From Heliocidaris erythrogramma (Eukaryota > Echinodermata > Echinoidea > Camarodonta > Echinometridae), in NCBI GenBank assembly GCA_025617745.1, contig CM046858.1:41275850-41339849 (forward strand): DNA of 64,000 nt, read 5' to 3'. Below, one piece after another: positions 22,801 through 34,274 of this stretch. The translations under genes and the position numbers were made by a program. Positions within the stretch are counted from its first letter, which is position 1. Each line of letters opens with the position of its first letter. Below the pieces are notes generated by a model that had not been told where the DNA came from, did not search any database, and worked only from the letters and a program-made list of their open reading frames with translations.

Positions 22801-24226
22801 CAGTTTATTCACTTTCTCCCTTTTCTCCATCTCTGTTTTGCGTTTTTTGCACCCGTGCGTCAAGTGCAACCTGTTTGCGCTTGCCCCTGCTACTCCTCAC
22901 CTCCGCTTCTCCTTACCTCCAGCACCTTCAGCATACTCAGCCTTATAGGGCGTGTTATGCACCCCCTCAAAAAAAAATGGGGGGTGCTATAGCACCCAAA
23001 ACATCCCAAGCTCCCAGGGACCTGATATCAGTCGACTTCCTTATGATTTTGACAGCTTGTTTAGCCAATGGTGTATCAATTTGATAAACGATCCATATAA
23101 CCTTGCTTCCAATGACCTTTAAAACAGTCGGGCTACTGGGGTATTAGCCCCCACCCCCCCCCCCACCCCCCCCCCCCCCAAAAAAAAAGAAGCTTATTGT
23201 TTGTATTTTAACTCAGTGATTCCACTGAATTACATGCAATCATCGTGTAATCTTTGAATGAGTATACTACCTATAATATATTTTGTAAATATGTATATAA
23301 CAATTTTGTTTCTATACTGAGCTAAAGTAGTCTATACTTTTCTGTATGTACTTTCAAAACTATATAATGCCATATCAAAATAAGTAATATATACATGGTT
23401 ATTTTTTCAATGGATTTTAGAAAATCCCACCGTCTATACATTATGATGATTTATTAAGATAATAGAAATGTGCAACGATTTCAACATTTTCGTAAAAAAA
23501 CCAATGTTGATTACGAAGATACCATATACTTTGTATATAATATATATTTATGTATGTTCTTATTTATTTTTTGTTATGAGTTTATTTTCATGATTTTGTT
23601 GGCTATTATTGTTACTATTGCTATCAGGGCCTCATGGAAAACCACCAATATTGGTGATAATGTGTCACCCTGTATGAATATCAGAAATAAATAAATTAAT
23701 GAGTAAATAATATATCGGCCCAAAAGCAAGGACACATTATTATCAAGCTAAGAACAAGCCTGGATATAATGCGTAAGTCTATAGTTGAAACGAGAAAAAC
23801 ATGCATGACACGAGACAAAATGTTTCACTTCTGTGGTACCATTTTATTTATCATAGAATATCTCGTGTTTGGAAGCTCAAAATAACGAATAAAAATCAGA
23901 TCAGTCTGGTAAAAATTTCCCTTATAGAAATAGAAATTCATATTTATGATAATTCCTTTGGTTTGTCTTAAATACAATGATATTATTTACATATTGTTAA
24001 ACAAACGCTCATAACTCTATTTGGAATTCAAATCCCAATTGCACTTATTTGAGTTCAAAATGCTATTTATGTAGCAAATATGGGGCGCAAAACTAAGAGA
24101 TCCTGAAGCAATAAGTTCGAGGGAGCAAAGCGACTGAGCTTTAGATGTATTTTCGCAGTTTCAACCTATAAGTTCGATTTCTAATGCATTTTAGCCTGCG
24201 GATGGGGGCGAATATTTTTTAAGCAT
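22801..24226 (+). repeat. tandem unit 1 (1426 bp)
   Basis: First unit. Homology begins near 22783, just after a unique stretch, and it has small extra sequence (CTGTTTGCGCTTGCCCC) not present in later units. Confidence 0.85.
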
Positions 24227-25621
24227 CAGTTTATTCCCTTTCTCACTTTTCTCCATCTCTCTGTTTTGCGTTTTTTGCACCCGGCATCAAGTGCAACTCC
24301 TCACTTCTGCTTCTCCTTACCTCCAGCACCTTCAGCATACTCAGCCTTATAGGGCGTGTTATGCACCCCCTCAAAAAAAAATGTGGGGTGCTATAGCACC
24401 CAAAACATCCCAAGCTCTCCCAGGGACCTGATATCAGTCGACTTCCTTATGATTTTGACAGCTTGTTTAGCCAATGGTGTATCAATTGGCTAAACGATCC
24501 ATATAACCTTGCTTCCAATGACCTTTAAAACAGTCGGGCTACTGGGGTATTAGCCCACCCCCCCCCCCCCAAAAAAAAAAGAAGCTTATTGTTTGTATTT
24601 TAACTCAGCGATTCCACTGAATTACATGCAATCATCGTGTAATCTTTGAATGAGTATACTACCTATAATATATTTTGTAAATATGTATATAACAATTTTT
24701 GTTTCTATACTGAGCTAAAGTAGTCTTTTATACTTTCTGTATGTACTTTCAAAACTATATAATGCCATATCAAAATAAGTAATATATACATGGTTATTTT
24801 TTTCAATGGATTTTAGAAAATCCACCGTCTATACATTATGATGATTTATTAAGATAATAGAAATGTGCAACGATTTCAACATTTTCGTAAAAAAACCAAT
24901 GTTGATTACGAAGATACCATATACTTTGTATATAATATATATTTATGTATGTTCTTGTTTATTTTTTGTTATGAGTTTATTTTCATGATTTTGTTGGCTA
25001 TTATTGTTACTATTGCTATCAGGGCCTCATGGAAAACCACCAATATTGTGATAATGTGTCACCCTGTATGAATATCAGAAATAAATAAATTAATGAATAA
25101 ATAATATATCGGCCCAAAAGCAAGACACATTATTATCAAGCTAAGAATAAGCCTGGATATAATGCGTAAGTCTATAGTTGAGAACGAGAAAAACATGCAT
25201 GACACGAGACAAAATGTTTCACTTCTGTGGTACCATTTTATTTATCATAGAATATCTCGTGTTTGGAAGCTCAAAATAACGAATAAAAATCAGATCAGTC
25301 TGGTAAAAATTTCCCTTATAGAAATAGAAATTCATATTTATGATAATTCCTTTGGTTTGTCTTAAATACAATGATATTATTTACATATTGTTAAACAAAC
25401 GCTCATAACTCTATTTGGAATTCAAATCCCAATTGCACTTATTTGAGTTCAAAATGCTATTTATGTAGCAAATATGGGGGCGCAAAACTAAGAGATCCTG
25501 AAGCAATAAGTTCGAGGGAGCAAAGCGACTGAGCTTTAGATGTATTTTCGCAGTTTCAACCTATAAGTTCGATTTCTAATGCATTTTAGCCTGCGGATGG
25601 GGGCGAATATTTTTTAAGCAT
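24227..25621 (+). repeat. tandem unit 2 (1395 bp)
   Basis: Basic-length unit. It has single-base indels such as a shortened ACCAATATTGTG segment near 25040. Confidence 0.85.
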
Positions 25622-27193
25622 CAGTTTATTCCCTTTCTCACTTTTCTCCATCTCTGTTTTGCGTTTTTTGCACCCGTGCGTCAAGTGCAACTCCTCACTT
25701 CCGCTTCTCCTTACCTCCAGCACCATCAGCATACTCAGCCTTATAGGGCGTGTTATGCACCCCCTCAAAAAAAAATGTGGGGTGCTATAGCACCCAAAAC
25801 ATCCCAAGCTCCCAGGGACCTGATATCAGTCGACTTCCTTATGATTTTGACAGCTTGTTTAGCCAATGGTGTATCAATTGGCTAAACGATCCATATAACC
25901 TTGCTTCCAATGACCTTTAAAACAGTCGGGCTACTGGGGTATTAGCCCACCCCCCCCCAAAAAAAAAGCTTATTGTTTGTATTTTAACTCAGCGATTCCA
26001 CTGAATTACATGCAATCATCGTGTAATCTTTGAATGAGTATACTACCTATAATATATTTTGTAAATATGTATATAACAATTTTGTTTCTATACTGAGCTA
26101 AAGTAGTCTTTATACTTTCTGTATGTACTTTCAAAACTATATAATGCCATATCAAAATAAGTAATATATACATGGTTATTTTTTCAATGGATTTTAGAAA
26201 ATCCCACCGTCTATACATTATGATGATTTATTAAGATAATAGAAATGTGCAACGATTTCAACATTTTCGTAAAAAACCCAATGTTGATTACGAAGATACC
26301 ATATACTTTGTATATAATATATATTTATGTATGTTCTTATTTATTTTTTGTTATGAGTTTATTTTCATGATTTTGTTGGCTATTATTGTTACTATTGCTA
26401 TCAGGGCCTCATGGAAAACCACCAATATTGGTGATAATGTGTCACTCTGTATGAATATCAGAAATAAATAAATTAATGAATAAATAATATATCGGCCCAA
26501 AAGCAAGGACACATTATTATCAAGCTAAGAATAAGCCTGGATATAATGCGTAAGTCTATAGTTGAGAACGAGAAAAAAATGCATGACACGAGACAAAATT
26601 TTTCGCTTCTGTGGTACCATTTTAGTTATCATAGAATATTTATATCAGAAATAAATAAATTAATGAATAAATAATATATCAGCCCAAAAGCAAGGACACA
26701 TTATTATCAAGCTAAGAATAAGCTTGGAAATAATGCGTAAGTCTATAGTTGAGAACGAGAAAAACATGCATGACACGAGACAAAATGTTTCGCTTCTGTG
26801 GTACCATTTTATTTATCATAGAATATCTCGTGTTTGGAAGCTCAAAATAACGAATAAAAAATCAGATCAGTCTGGTAAAAATTTCCCTTATAGAAATAGA
26901 AATTCATATTTATGATAATTCCTTTGGTTTGTCTTAAATACAATGATATTATTTACATATTGTTAAACAAACGCTCATAACTCAATTTGGAATTCAAATC
27001 TCTATTGCACTTATATGAGTTCAAAATGCTATTTATGTAGCAAATATGGGGGCGCAAAACTAAGAGATCCTGAAGCAATAAATTCGAGGGAGCAAAGCGA
27101 CTGAGCTTTAGATGTATTTTCGCAGTTTCAACCTATAAGTTCGATTTCTAATGCATTTTAGCCTGCGGATGGGGGCGAATATTTTTTAAGCAT
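25622..27193 (+). repeat. tandem unit 3 (1572 bp, long type)
   Basis: Carries the internal duplication of about 185 bp (second copy starting near 26642), with diagnostic ATATATCAGCCC in place of ATATATCGGCCC. Confidence 0.85.
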
Positions 27194-28584
27194 CAGTTTA
27201 TTCCCTTTCTCACTTTTCTCCATCTCTGTTTTGCGTTTTTTGCACCCGTGCGTCAAGTGCAACTCCTCACTTCCGCTTCTCCTTACCTCCAGCACCATCA
27301 GCATACTCAGCCTTATAGGGCGTGTTATGCACCCCCTCAAAAAAAAATGGGGGGTGCTATAGCACCCAAAACATCCCAAGCTCCCAGGGACCTGATATCA
27401 GTCGACTTCCTTATGATTTTGACAGCTTGTTTAGCCAATGGTGTATCAATTTGATAAACGATCCATATAACCTTGCTTCCAATGACCTTTAAAACAGTCG
27501 GGCTACTGGGGTATTAGCCCACCCCCCCCCCCCCCAAAAAAAAGAAGCTTATTGTTTGTATTTTAACTCAGCGATTCCACTGAATTACATGCAATCATCG
27601 TGTAATCTTTGAATGAGTATACTACCTATAATATATTTTGTAAATATGTATATAACAATTTTGTTTCTATACTGAGCTAAAGTAGTCTTTATACTTTCTG
27701 TATGTACTTTCAAAACTATATAATGCCATATCAAAATAAGTAATATATACATGGTTATTTTTTCAATGGATTTTAGAAAATCCCACCGTCTATACATTAT
27801 GATGATTTATTAAGATAATAGAAATGTGCAACGATTTCAACATTTTCGTAAAAAAACCAATGTTGATTACGAAGATACCATATACTTTGTATATAATATA
27901 TATTTATGTATGTTCTTATTTATTTTTTGTTATGAGTTTATTTTCATGATTTTGTTGGCTATTATTGTTACTATTGCTATCAGGGCCTCATGGAAAACCA
28001 CCAATATTGGTGATAATGTGTCACCCTGTATGAATATCAGAAATAAATAAATTAATGAATAAATAATATATCGGCCCAAAAGCAAGGACACATTATTATC
28101 AAGCTAAGAATAAGCCTGGATATAATGCGTAAGTCTATAGTTGAGAACGAGAAAAACATGCATGACACGAGACAAAATGTTTCACTTCTGTGGTACCATT
28201 TTATTTATCATAGAATATCTCGTGTTTGGAAGCTCAAAATAACGAATAAAAATCAGATCAGTCTGGTAAAAATTTCCCTTATAGAAATAGAAATTCATAT
28301 TTATGATAATTCCTTTGGTTTGTCTTAAATACAATGATATTATTTACATATTGTTAAACAAACGCTCATAACTCAATTTGGAATTCAAATCCCTATTGCA
28401 CTTATTTGAGTTCAAAATGCTATTTATGTAGCAAATATGGGGGCGCAAAACTAAGAGATCCTGAAGCAATAAATTCGAGGGAGCAAAGCGACTGAGCTTT
28501 AGATGTATTTTCGCAGTTTCAACCTATAAGTTCGATTTCTAATGCATTTTACCCTGCGGATGGGGGCGAATATTTTTTAAGCAT
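27194..28584 (+). repeat. tandem unit 4 (1391 bp)
   Basis: Basic-length unit, first of the second trimer. Confidence 0.85.
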
Positions 28585-29977
28585 CAGTTTATTCCCTTTC
28601 TCACTTTTCTCCATCTCTGTTTTGCGTTTTTTGCACCCGTGCGTCAAGTGCAACTCCTCACTTCTGCTTCTCCTTACCTCCAGCACCTTCAGCATACTCA
28701 GCCTTATAGGGCGTGTTATGCACCCCCTCAAAAAAAAAATGTGGGGTGCTATAGCACCCAAAACATCCCCAGCTCCCAGGGACCTGATATCAGTCGACTT
28801 CCTTATGATTTTGACAGCTTTTTTAGCCAATGGTGTATCAATTGGCTAAACGATCCATATAACCTTGCTTCCAATGACCTTTAAAACAGTCGGGCTACTG
28901 GGGTATTAGCCCACCCCCCCCCCCCCCCTAGAAAAAGAAGCTTATTGTTTGTATTTTAACTCAGCGATTCCACTGAATTACATGCAATCATCGTGTAATC
29001 TTTGAATGAGTATACTACCTATAATATATTTTGTAAATATGTATATAACATTTTTGTTTCTATACTGAGCTAAAGTAGTCTTTATACTTTCTGTATGTAC
29101 TTTCAAAACTATATAATGCCATATCAAAATAAGTAATATATACATGGTTATTTTTTCAATGGATTTTAGAAAATCCCACCGTCTATACATTATGATGATT
29201 TATTAAGATAATAGAAATGTGCAACGATTTCAACATTTTCGTAAAAAAACCAATGTTGATTACGAAGATACCATATACTTTGTATATAATATATATTTAT
29301 GTATGTTCTTATTTATTTTTTGTTATGAGTTTATTTTCATGATTTTGTTGGCTATTATTGTTACTATTGCTATCAGGGCCTCATGGAAAACCACCAATAT
29401 TGGTGATAATGTGTCACTCTGTATGAATATCAGAAATAAATAAATTAATGAATAAATAATATATCGGCCCAAAAGCAAGGACACATTATTATCAAGCTAA
29501 GAATAAGCCTGGATATAATGCGTAAGTCTATAGTTGAGAACGAGAAAAAAATGCATGACACGAGACAAAATGTTTCACTTCTGTGGTACCATTTTATTTA
29601 TCATAGAATATCTCGTGTTTGGAAGCTCAAAATAACGAATAAAAATCAGATCAGTCTGGTAAAAATTTCCCTTATAGAAATAGAAATTCATATTTATGAT
29701 AATTCCTTTGGTTTGTCTTAAATACAATGATATTATTTACATATTGTTAAACAAACGCTCATAACTCTATTTGGAATTCAAATCCCAATTGCACTTATTT
29801 GAGTTCAAAATGCTATTTATGTAGCAAATATGGGGGCGCAAAACTAAGAGATCCTGAAGCAATAAATTCGAGGGAGCAAAGCGACTGAGCTTTAGATGTA
29901 TTTTCGCAGTTTCAACCTATAAGTTCGATTTCTAATGCATTTTACCCTGCGGATGGGGGCGAATATTTTTTAAGCAT
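28585..29977 (+). repeat. tandem unit 5 (1393 bp)
   Basis: Basic-length unit. It shares TTTTACCCTGCGG (with units 4 and 6) in place of TTTTAGCCTGCGG near its boundary. Confidence 0.85.
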
Positions 29978-31551
29978 CAGTTTATTCCCTTTCTCACTTT
30001 TCTCCATCTCTGTTTTGCGTTTTTGCACCCGTGCATCAAGTGCAACTCCTCACTTCTGCTTCTCCTTACCTCCAGCACCTTCACCATACTCAGCCTTATA
30101 GGGCGTGTTATGCACCCCCTCAAAAAAAATGTGGGGTGCTATAGCACCCAAAACATCCCAAGCTCCCAGGGACCTGATATCAGTCGACTTCCTTATGATT
30201 TTGACAGCTTTTTTAGCCAATGGTGTATCAATTGGCTAAACGATCCATATAACCTTGCTTCCAATGACCTTTAAAACAGTCGGGCTACTGGGGTATTAGC
30301 CCACCCCCCCCCCCCTAAAAAAAGAAGCTTATTGTTTGTATTTTAACTCAGCGATTCCACTGAATTACATGCAATCATTGTGTAATCTTTGAATGAGTAT
30401 ACTACCTATAATATATTTTGTAAATATGTATATAACAATTTTGTTTCTATACTGAGCTAAAGTAGTCTTTATACTTTCTGTATGTACTTTCAAAACTATA
30501 TAATGCCATATCAAAATAAGTAATATATACATGGTTATTTTTTCAATGGATTTTAGAAAATCCCACCGTCTATACATTATGATGATTTATTAAGATGATA
30601 GAAATGTGCAACGATTTCAACATTTTCGTAAAAAAACCAATGTTGATTACGAAGATACCATATACTTTGTATATAATATATATTTATGTATGTTCTTATT
30701 TATTTTTTGTTATGAGTTTATTTTCATGATTTTGTTGGCTATTATTGTTACTATTGCTATCAGGGCCTCATGGAAAACCACCAATATTGGTGATAATGTG
30801 TCACTCTGTATGAATATCAGAAATAAATAAATTAATGAATAAATAATATATCGGCCCAAAAGCAAGGACACATTATTATCAAGCTAAGAATAAGCCTGGA
30901 TATAATGCGTAAGTCTATAGTTGAGAACGAGAAAAAAATGCATGACACGAGACAAAATTTTTCGCTTCTGTGGTACCATTTTAGTTATCATAGAATATTT
31001 ATATCAGAAATAAAGAAATTAATGAATAAATAATATATCAGCCCAAAAGCAAGGACACATTATTATCAAGCTAAGAATAAGCTGGGATATAATGCGTAAG
31101 TCTATAGTTGAGAACGAGAAAAACATGCATGACACGAGACAAAATGTTTCACTTCTGTGGTACCATTTTATTTATCATAGAATATCTCGTGTTTGGAAGC
31201 TCAAAATAACGAATAAAAATCAGATCAGTCTGGTAAAAATTTCCCTTATAGAAATAGAAATTCATATTTATGATAATTCCTTTGGTTTGTCTTAAATACA
31301 ATGATATTATTTACATATTGTTAAACAAACGCTCATAACTCTATTTGGAATTCAAATCCCTATTGCACTTGTATGAGTTCAAAATGCTATTTATGTAGCA
31401 AATATGGGGGCGCAAAACTAAGAGATCCTGAAGCAATAAATTCGAGGGAGCAAAGCGACTGAGCTTTAGATGTATTTTCGCAGTTTCAACCTATAAGTTC
31501 AATTTCTAATGCATTTTACCCTGCGGATGGGGGCGAATATTTTTTAAGCAT
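29978..31551 (+). repeat. tandem unit 6 (1574 bp, long type)
   Basis: Carries the same internal duplication as unit 3 (second copy near 31003), which fixes the period-3 order. Confidence 0.85.
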
Positions 31552-33436
31552 CAGTTTATTCCCTTTCTCACTTTTCTCCATCTCTGTTTTGCGTTTTTTG
31601 CACCCGTGCATCAAGTGCAACTCCTCACTTCCGCTTCTCCTTACCTCCAGCACCTTCAGCATACCCAGCCTTATAGGGCGTGTTATGCACCCCCTCAAAA
31701 AAAAATGTGGGGTGCTATAGCACCCAAAACATCCCAAGCTCCCAGGGACCTGATATCAGTCGACTTCCTTATGATTTTGACAGCTTGTTTAGCCAATGGT
31801 GTATCAATTGGCTAAATGATCCATATGTGACCCGCCGCCTCAAAACCTACAATAAGTCGCACGGACCACAACGTAGCAAACAGCCCAAAATAGTAAATTT
31901 GCTTGGATCAGTCGATTTTCTGTTTTTGATAGAAATGGGTACTTCCATTATCATTCTATCATGTCTCAAGTTTGTGAGTCGTAATTCGACTTAGAAATAT
32001 GTTTTGGGGGCATTTTAAAATGACTCCTTTTTTTCACCTGTCGAGCTAAAAAATCGAAATCGCCGAAGTTTGTAATTCTTTCATTCAATGCCAAATTACT
32101 ACTTTACCTCTAAAGGTATTAAATTGATTTTTGGAGTGAGTAATGAATAAGTCTTCCTGGAGCAGCGTGCCAAAATTCAGACTAATCTGATAATCCCTTC
32201 ATACCGGTTGCTATGGCCATTTGAATACCCAGTTTTACTTGGGCGCACACAGAGAGGGAAGGTTTAGCACTCTTTTGTTCCGAACTTAAATGGCCATTTT
32301 CTCTGAATAGGAGTTATTGATTGCTGGTTACATACTGATCCTAAATGTGATATTTAAAGGTGTTATCATTGAGTAAACTTGACAAGTGATATACCATTGG
32401 AAAGCTGAGAATCTCTACTTTCAGAAAATGTATAAAACAAAAAAAATAATTTTGGAGACTTATTGTAGGTTTTGAGGCGTCGGGTCACATATAACCTTGC
32501 TTCCAATGACCTTTAAAACAGTCGGGCTACTGGGGTATTAGCCCACCCCCCCCCCCCCCCCACCCACAAAAAAAGAAGCTTTTTGTTTGTATTTTAACTC
32601 AGCGATTCCACTGAATTACATGCAATCATTGTGTAATCTTTGAATGAGTATACTACCTATAATATATTTTGTAAATATGTATATAACAATTTTGTTTCTA
32701 TACTGAGCTAAAGTAGTCTTTATACTTTCTGTATGTACTTTCAAAACTATATAATGCCATATCAAAATAAGTAATATATACATGGTTATTTTTTCAATGG
32801 ATTTTAGAAAATCCCACCGTCTATACATTATGATGATTTATTAAGATGATAGAAATGTGCAACGATTTCAACATTTTCGTAAAAAAACCAATGTTGATTA
32901 CGAAGATACCATATACTTTGTATATAATATATATTTATGTATGTTCTTATTTATTTTTTTGTTATGAGTTTATTTTCATGATTTTGTTGGCTATTATTGT
33001 TACTATTGCTATCAGGACCTCATAGAAAACCACCAATATTAGTGATGATGTGTCACCCTGTATGAATATCAGAAATAAATAAATTAATGAATAAATAATA
33101 TATCGGCCCAAAAGCAAGGACACATTATTATCAAGCTAAGAATAAGCTTGGAAATAATGCGTAAGTCTTTATAGTTGAGAACGAGAAAAACATGCATGAC
33201 ACGAGACAAAATGTTTCACTTCTGTGGTACCATTTTACTTATCATAGAATATCTCGTGTTTGGAACCTCAAAATAACGAATAAAAATCAGATCAGTCTGG
33301 TAAAAATATCCCTTATAGAAATAGAAATTCATATTTATGATAATTCCTTTGGTTTGTCTTAAATACAGTGATATTATTTACATATTGTTAAACAAACGCT
33401 CATAACTCAATTTGGAATTCAAATCCTTATTGCACT
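31552..33436 (+). repeat. tandem unit 7, partial and interrupted
   Basis: Contains a 664-bp transposon insertion at 31826-32489. Homology to the other units ends near 33436, where GCACTTATGAGC leaves the repeat, so the last part of the unit is missing. Confidence 0.85.
31826..32489. mobile_element. Tc1/mariner-like MITE inserted in tandem unit 7
   Basis: The ends TGTGACCCGCCGCCTCAAAA and TTTTGAGGCGTCGGGTCACA are inverted repeats of about 33 bp. The other six units give the empty site CCATATAACC, so the insertion duplicated TA (or ATAT). The interior is non-coding. A diverged relative begins near 56266 in a Mis18 intron. Confidence 0.8.
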
Positions 33437-34041
33437 TATGAGCTTTAACAAAAATCATTCAAACCATAAATTTGACCAAAATCAGCATTCCTAAAATACC
33501 TGAAAAGCAACTTTAGACTCCTTTAAAAATTTGGAAACAACGTTTATAGTTTTAGTCATAACCCTATCTTTCTAAAAATGTATGTTCCAAAGATCCTCAC
33601 CAAAATTTCCAAAAAGGCTATTATTTACCACTTGACAATGGACTATATCCATGACCTGTCGCAAACAATCATTGTGCGGAAAGCGGGGACGAAATAACAT
33701 TACTCTATACTTGGGGTTTCCCTATTTAAAAGAGGTAATGTGAAATTGGTCATGTGGAAATAATATCAAAATGCGTTATGTATATCAGACAGACACACAC
33801 TACCAGCAGGCCTGACTACCAGTTGTTAAAGGTGTACAATTTGAGTGCTGGAATGTATAGGTTCGTATCAAACGATTTTCTACCTGCGGACCAGCGGACT
33901 TAATATATAGCACCTGAACATCTCTGTAAAATCTGTTGTAATAATTTGAGTTCCAAATGATTGCTTTGTCCGTATAGATGTTCAAATTAATACTTCTATA
34001 TGTGCGTTAATGTATTAATTTGTACATATTTCTCTCCTCAG
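33437..34041. other. unique sequence upstream of creatinase
   Basis: No gene is seen. It ends in a pyrimidine-rich tract and CTCCTCAG at 34041, a splice-acceptor-like site five bases before the creatinase ATG, which suggests a non-coding first exon farther upstream. Confidence 0.45.
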
Positions 34042-34046
34042 ACAAG

Positions 34047-34274
34047 ATGTATCGCTCTGTTGCTCGTCGACTTTCTTCCTCCGTGGGTTGTATATCTAGG
34101 ACCCATCACCAGCGGATAAATAAAGGCACTACTGCAGCTCTTACATCGAGTCTAGATATAAAAGCCGGTGGCGAAACTTGCAACCATGGCAACATCGTTC
34201 GCTTCTCGTCGGGACCAAGATCATCATCAAATGAAGACATGCCAAGACTTTACACGATGAATAATGGAGAAAAG
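34047..34274 (+). CDS. creatinase exon 1 (presequence and N-terminus)
   Basis: 76 codons, ending NNGEK in phase 0 at donor AAG|GTAGGA. The ATG at 34047 is the first methionine after the acceptor at 34041. Confidence 0.85.

Larger units (their letters stand above)
22783..33436. repeat. tandem array, seven units of about 1.39 kb in trimer order
   Basis: Nearly identical units follow head to tail. Anchoring on CAGTTTATTCCC-like sequence gives spacings of 1426, 1395, 1572, 1391, 1393 and 1574 bp, then a last partial unit. Units 3 and 6 both contain the same extra internal duplication of about 185 bp, so the array is a higher-order repeat of three units (about 4.36 kb). Each unit carries an inverted piece of the hAT-like CAGGCCCCTGGGA family (GGTGCTATAGCACC palindrome), a variable C-run followed by A-run, and a LINE-like 3' tail (CAGGGCCTCATGGAAAACC ... 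AATAAATAAATTAATGAATA). Conserved small open frames reflect the recent duplication, not coding constraint. Confidence 0.9.

Noticed and set aside
23470..30830. A conserved 74-residue open frame repeated in each tandem unit (MQRFQHFRKKTNVDYED...), with a membrane-like stretch
   Set aside because: It is conserved only because the units are recent copies. Indels in some units break it, the composition is AT-rich, and it runs into a LINE-like tail. No coding evidence.
22783..33436. Tandem array as a CRISPR array or rDNA
   Set aside because: Units are about 1.4 kb with no short direct repeats separated by unique spacers and no rRNA-like sequence.
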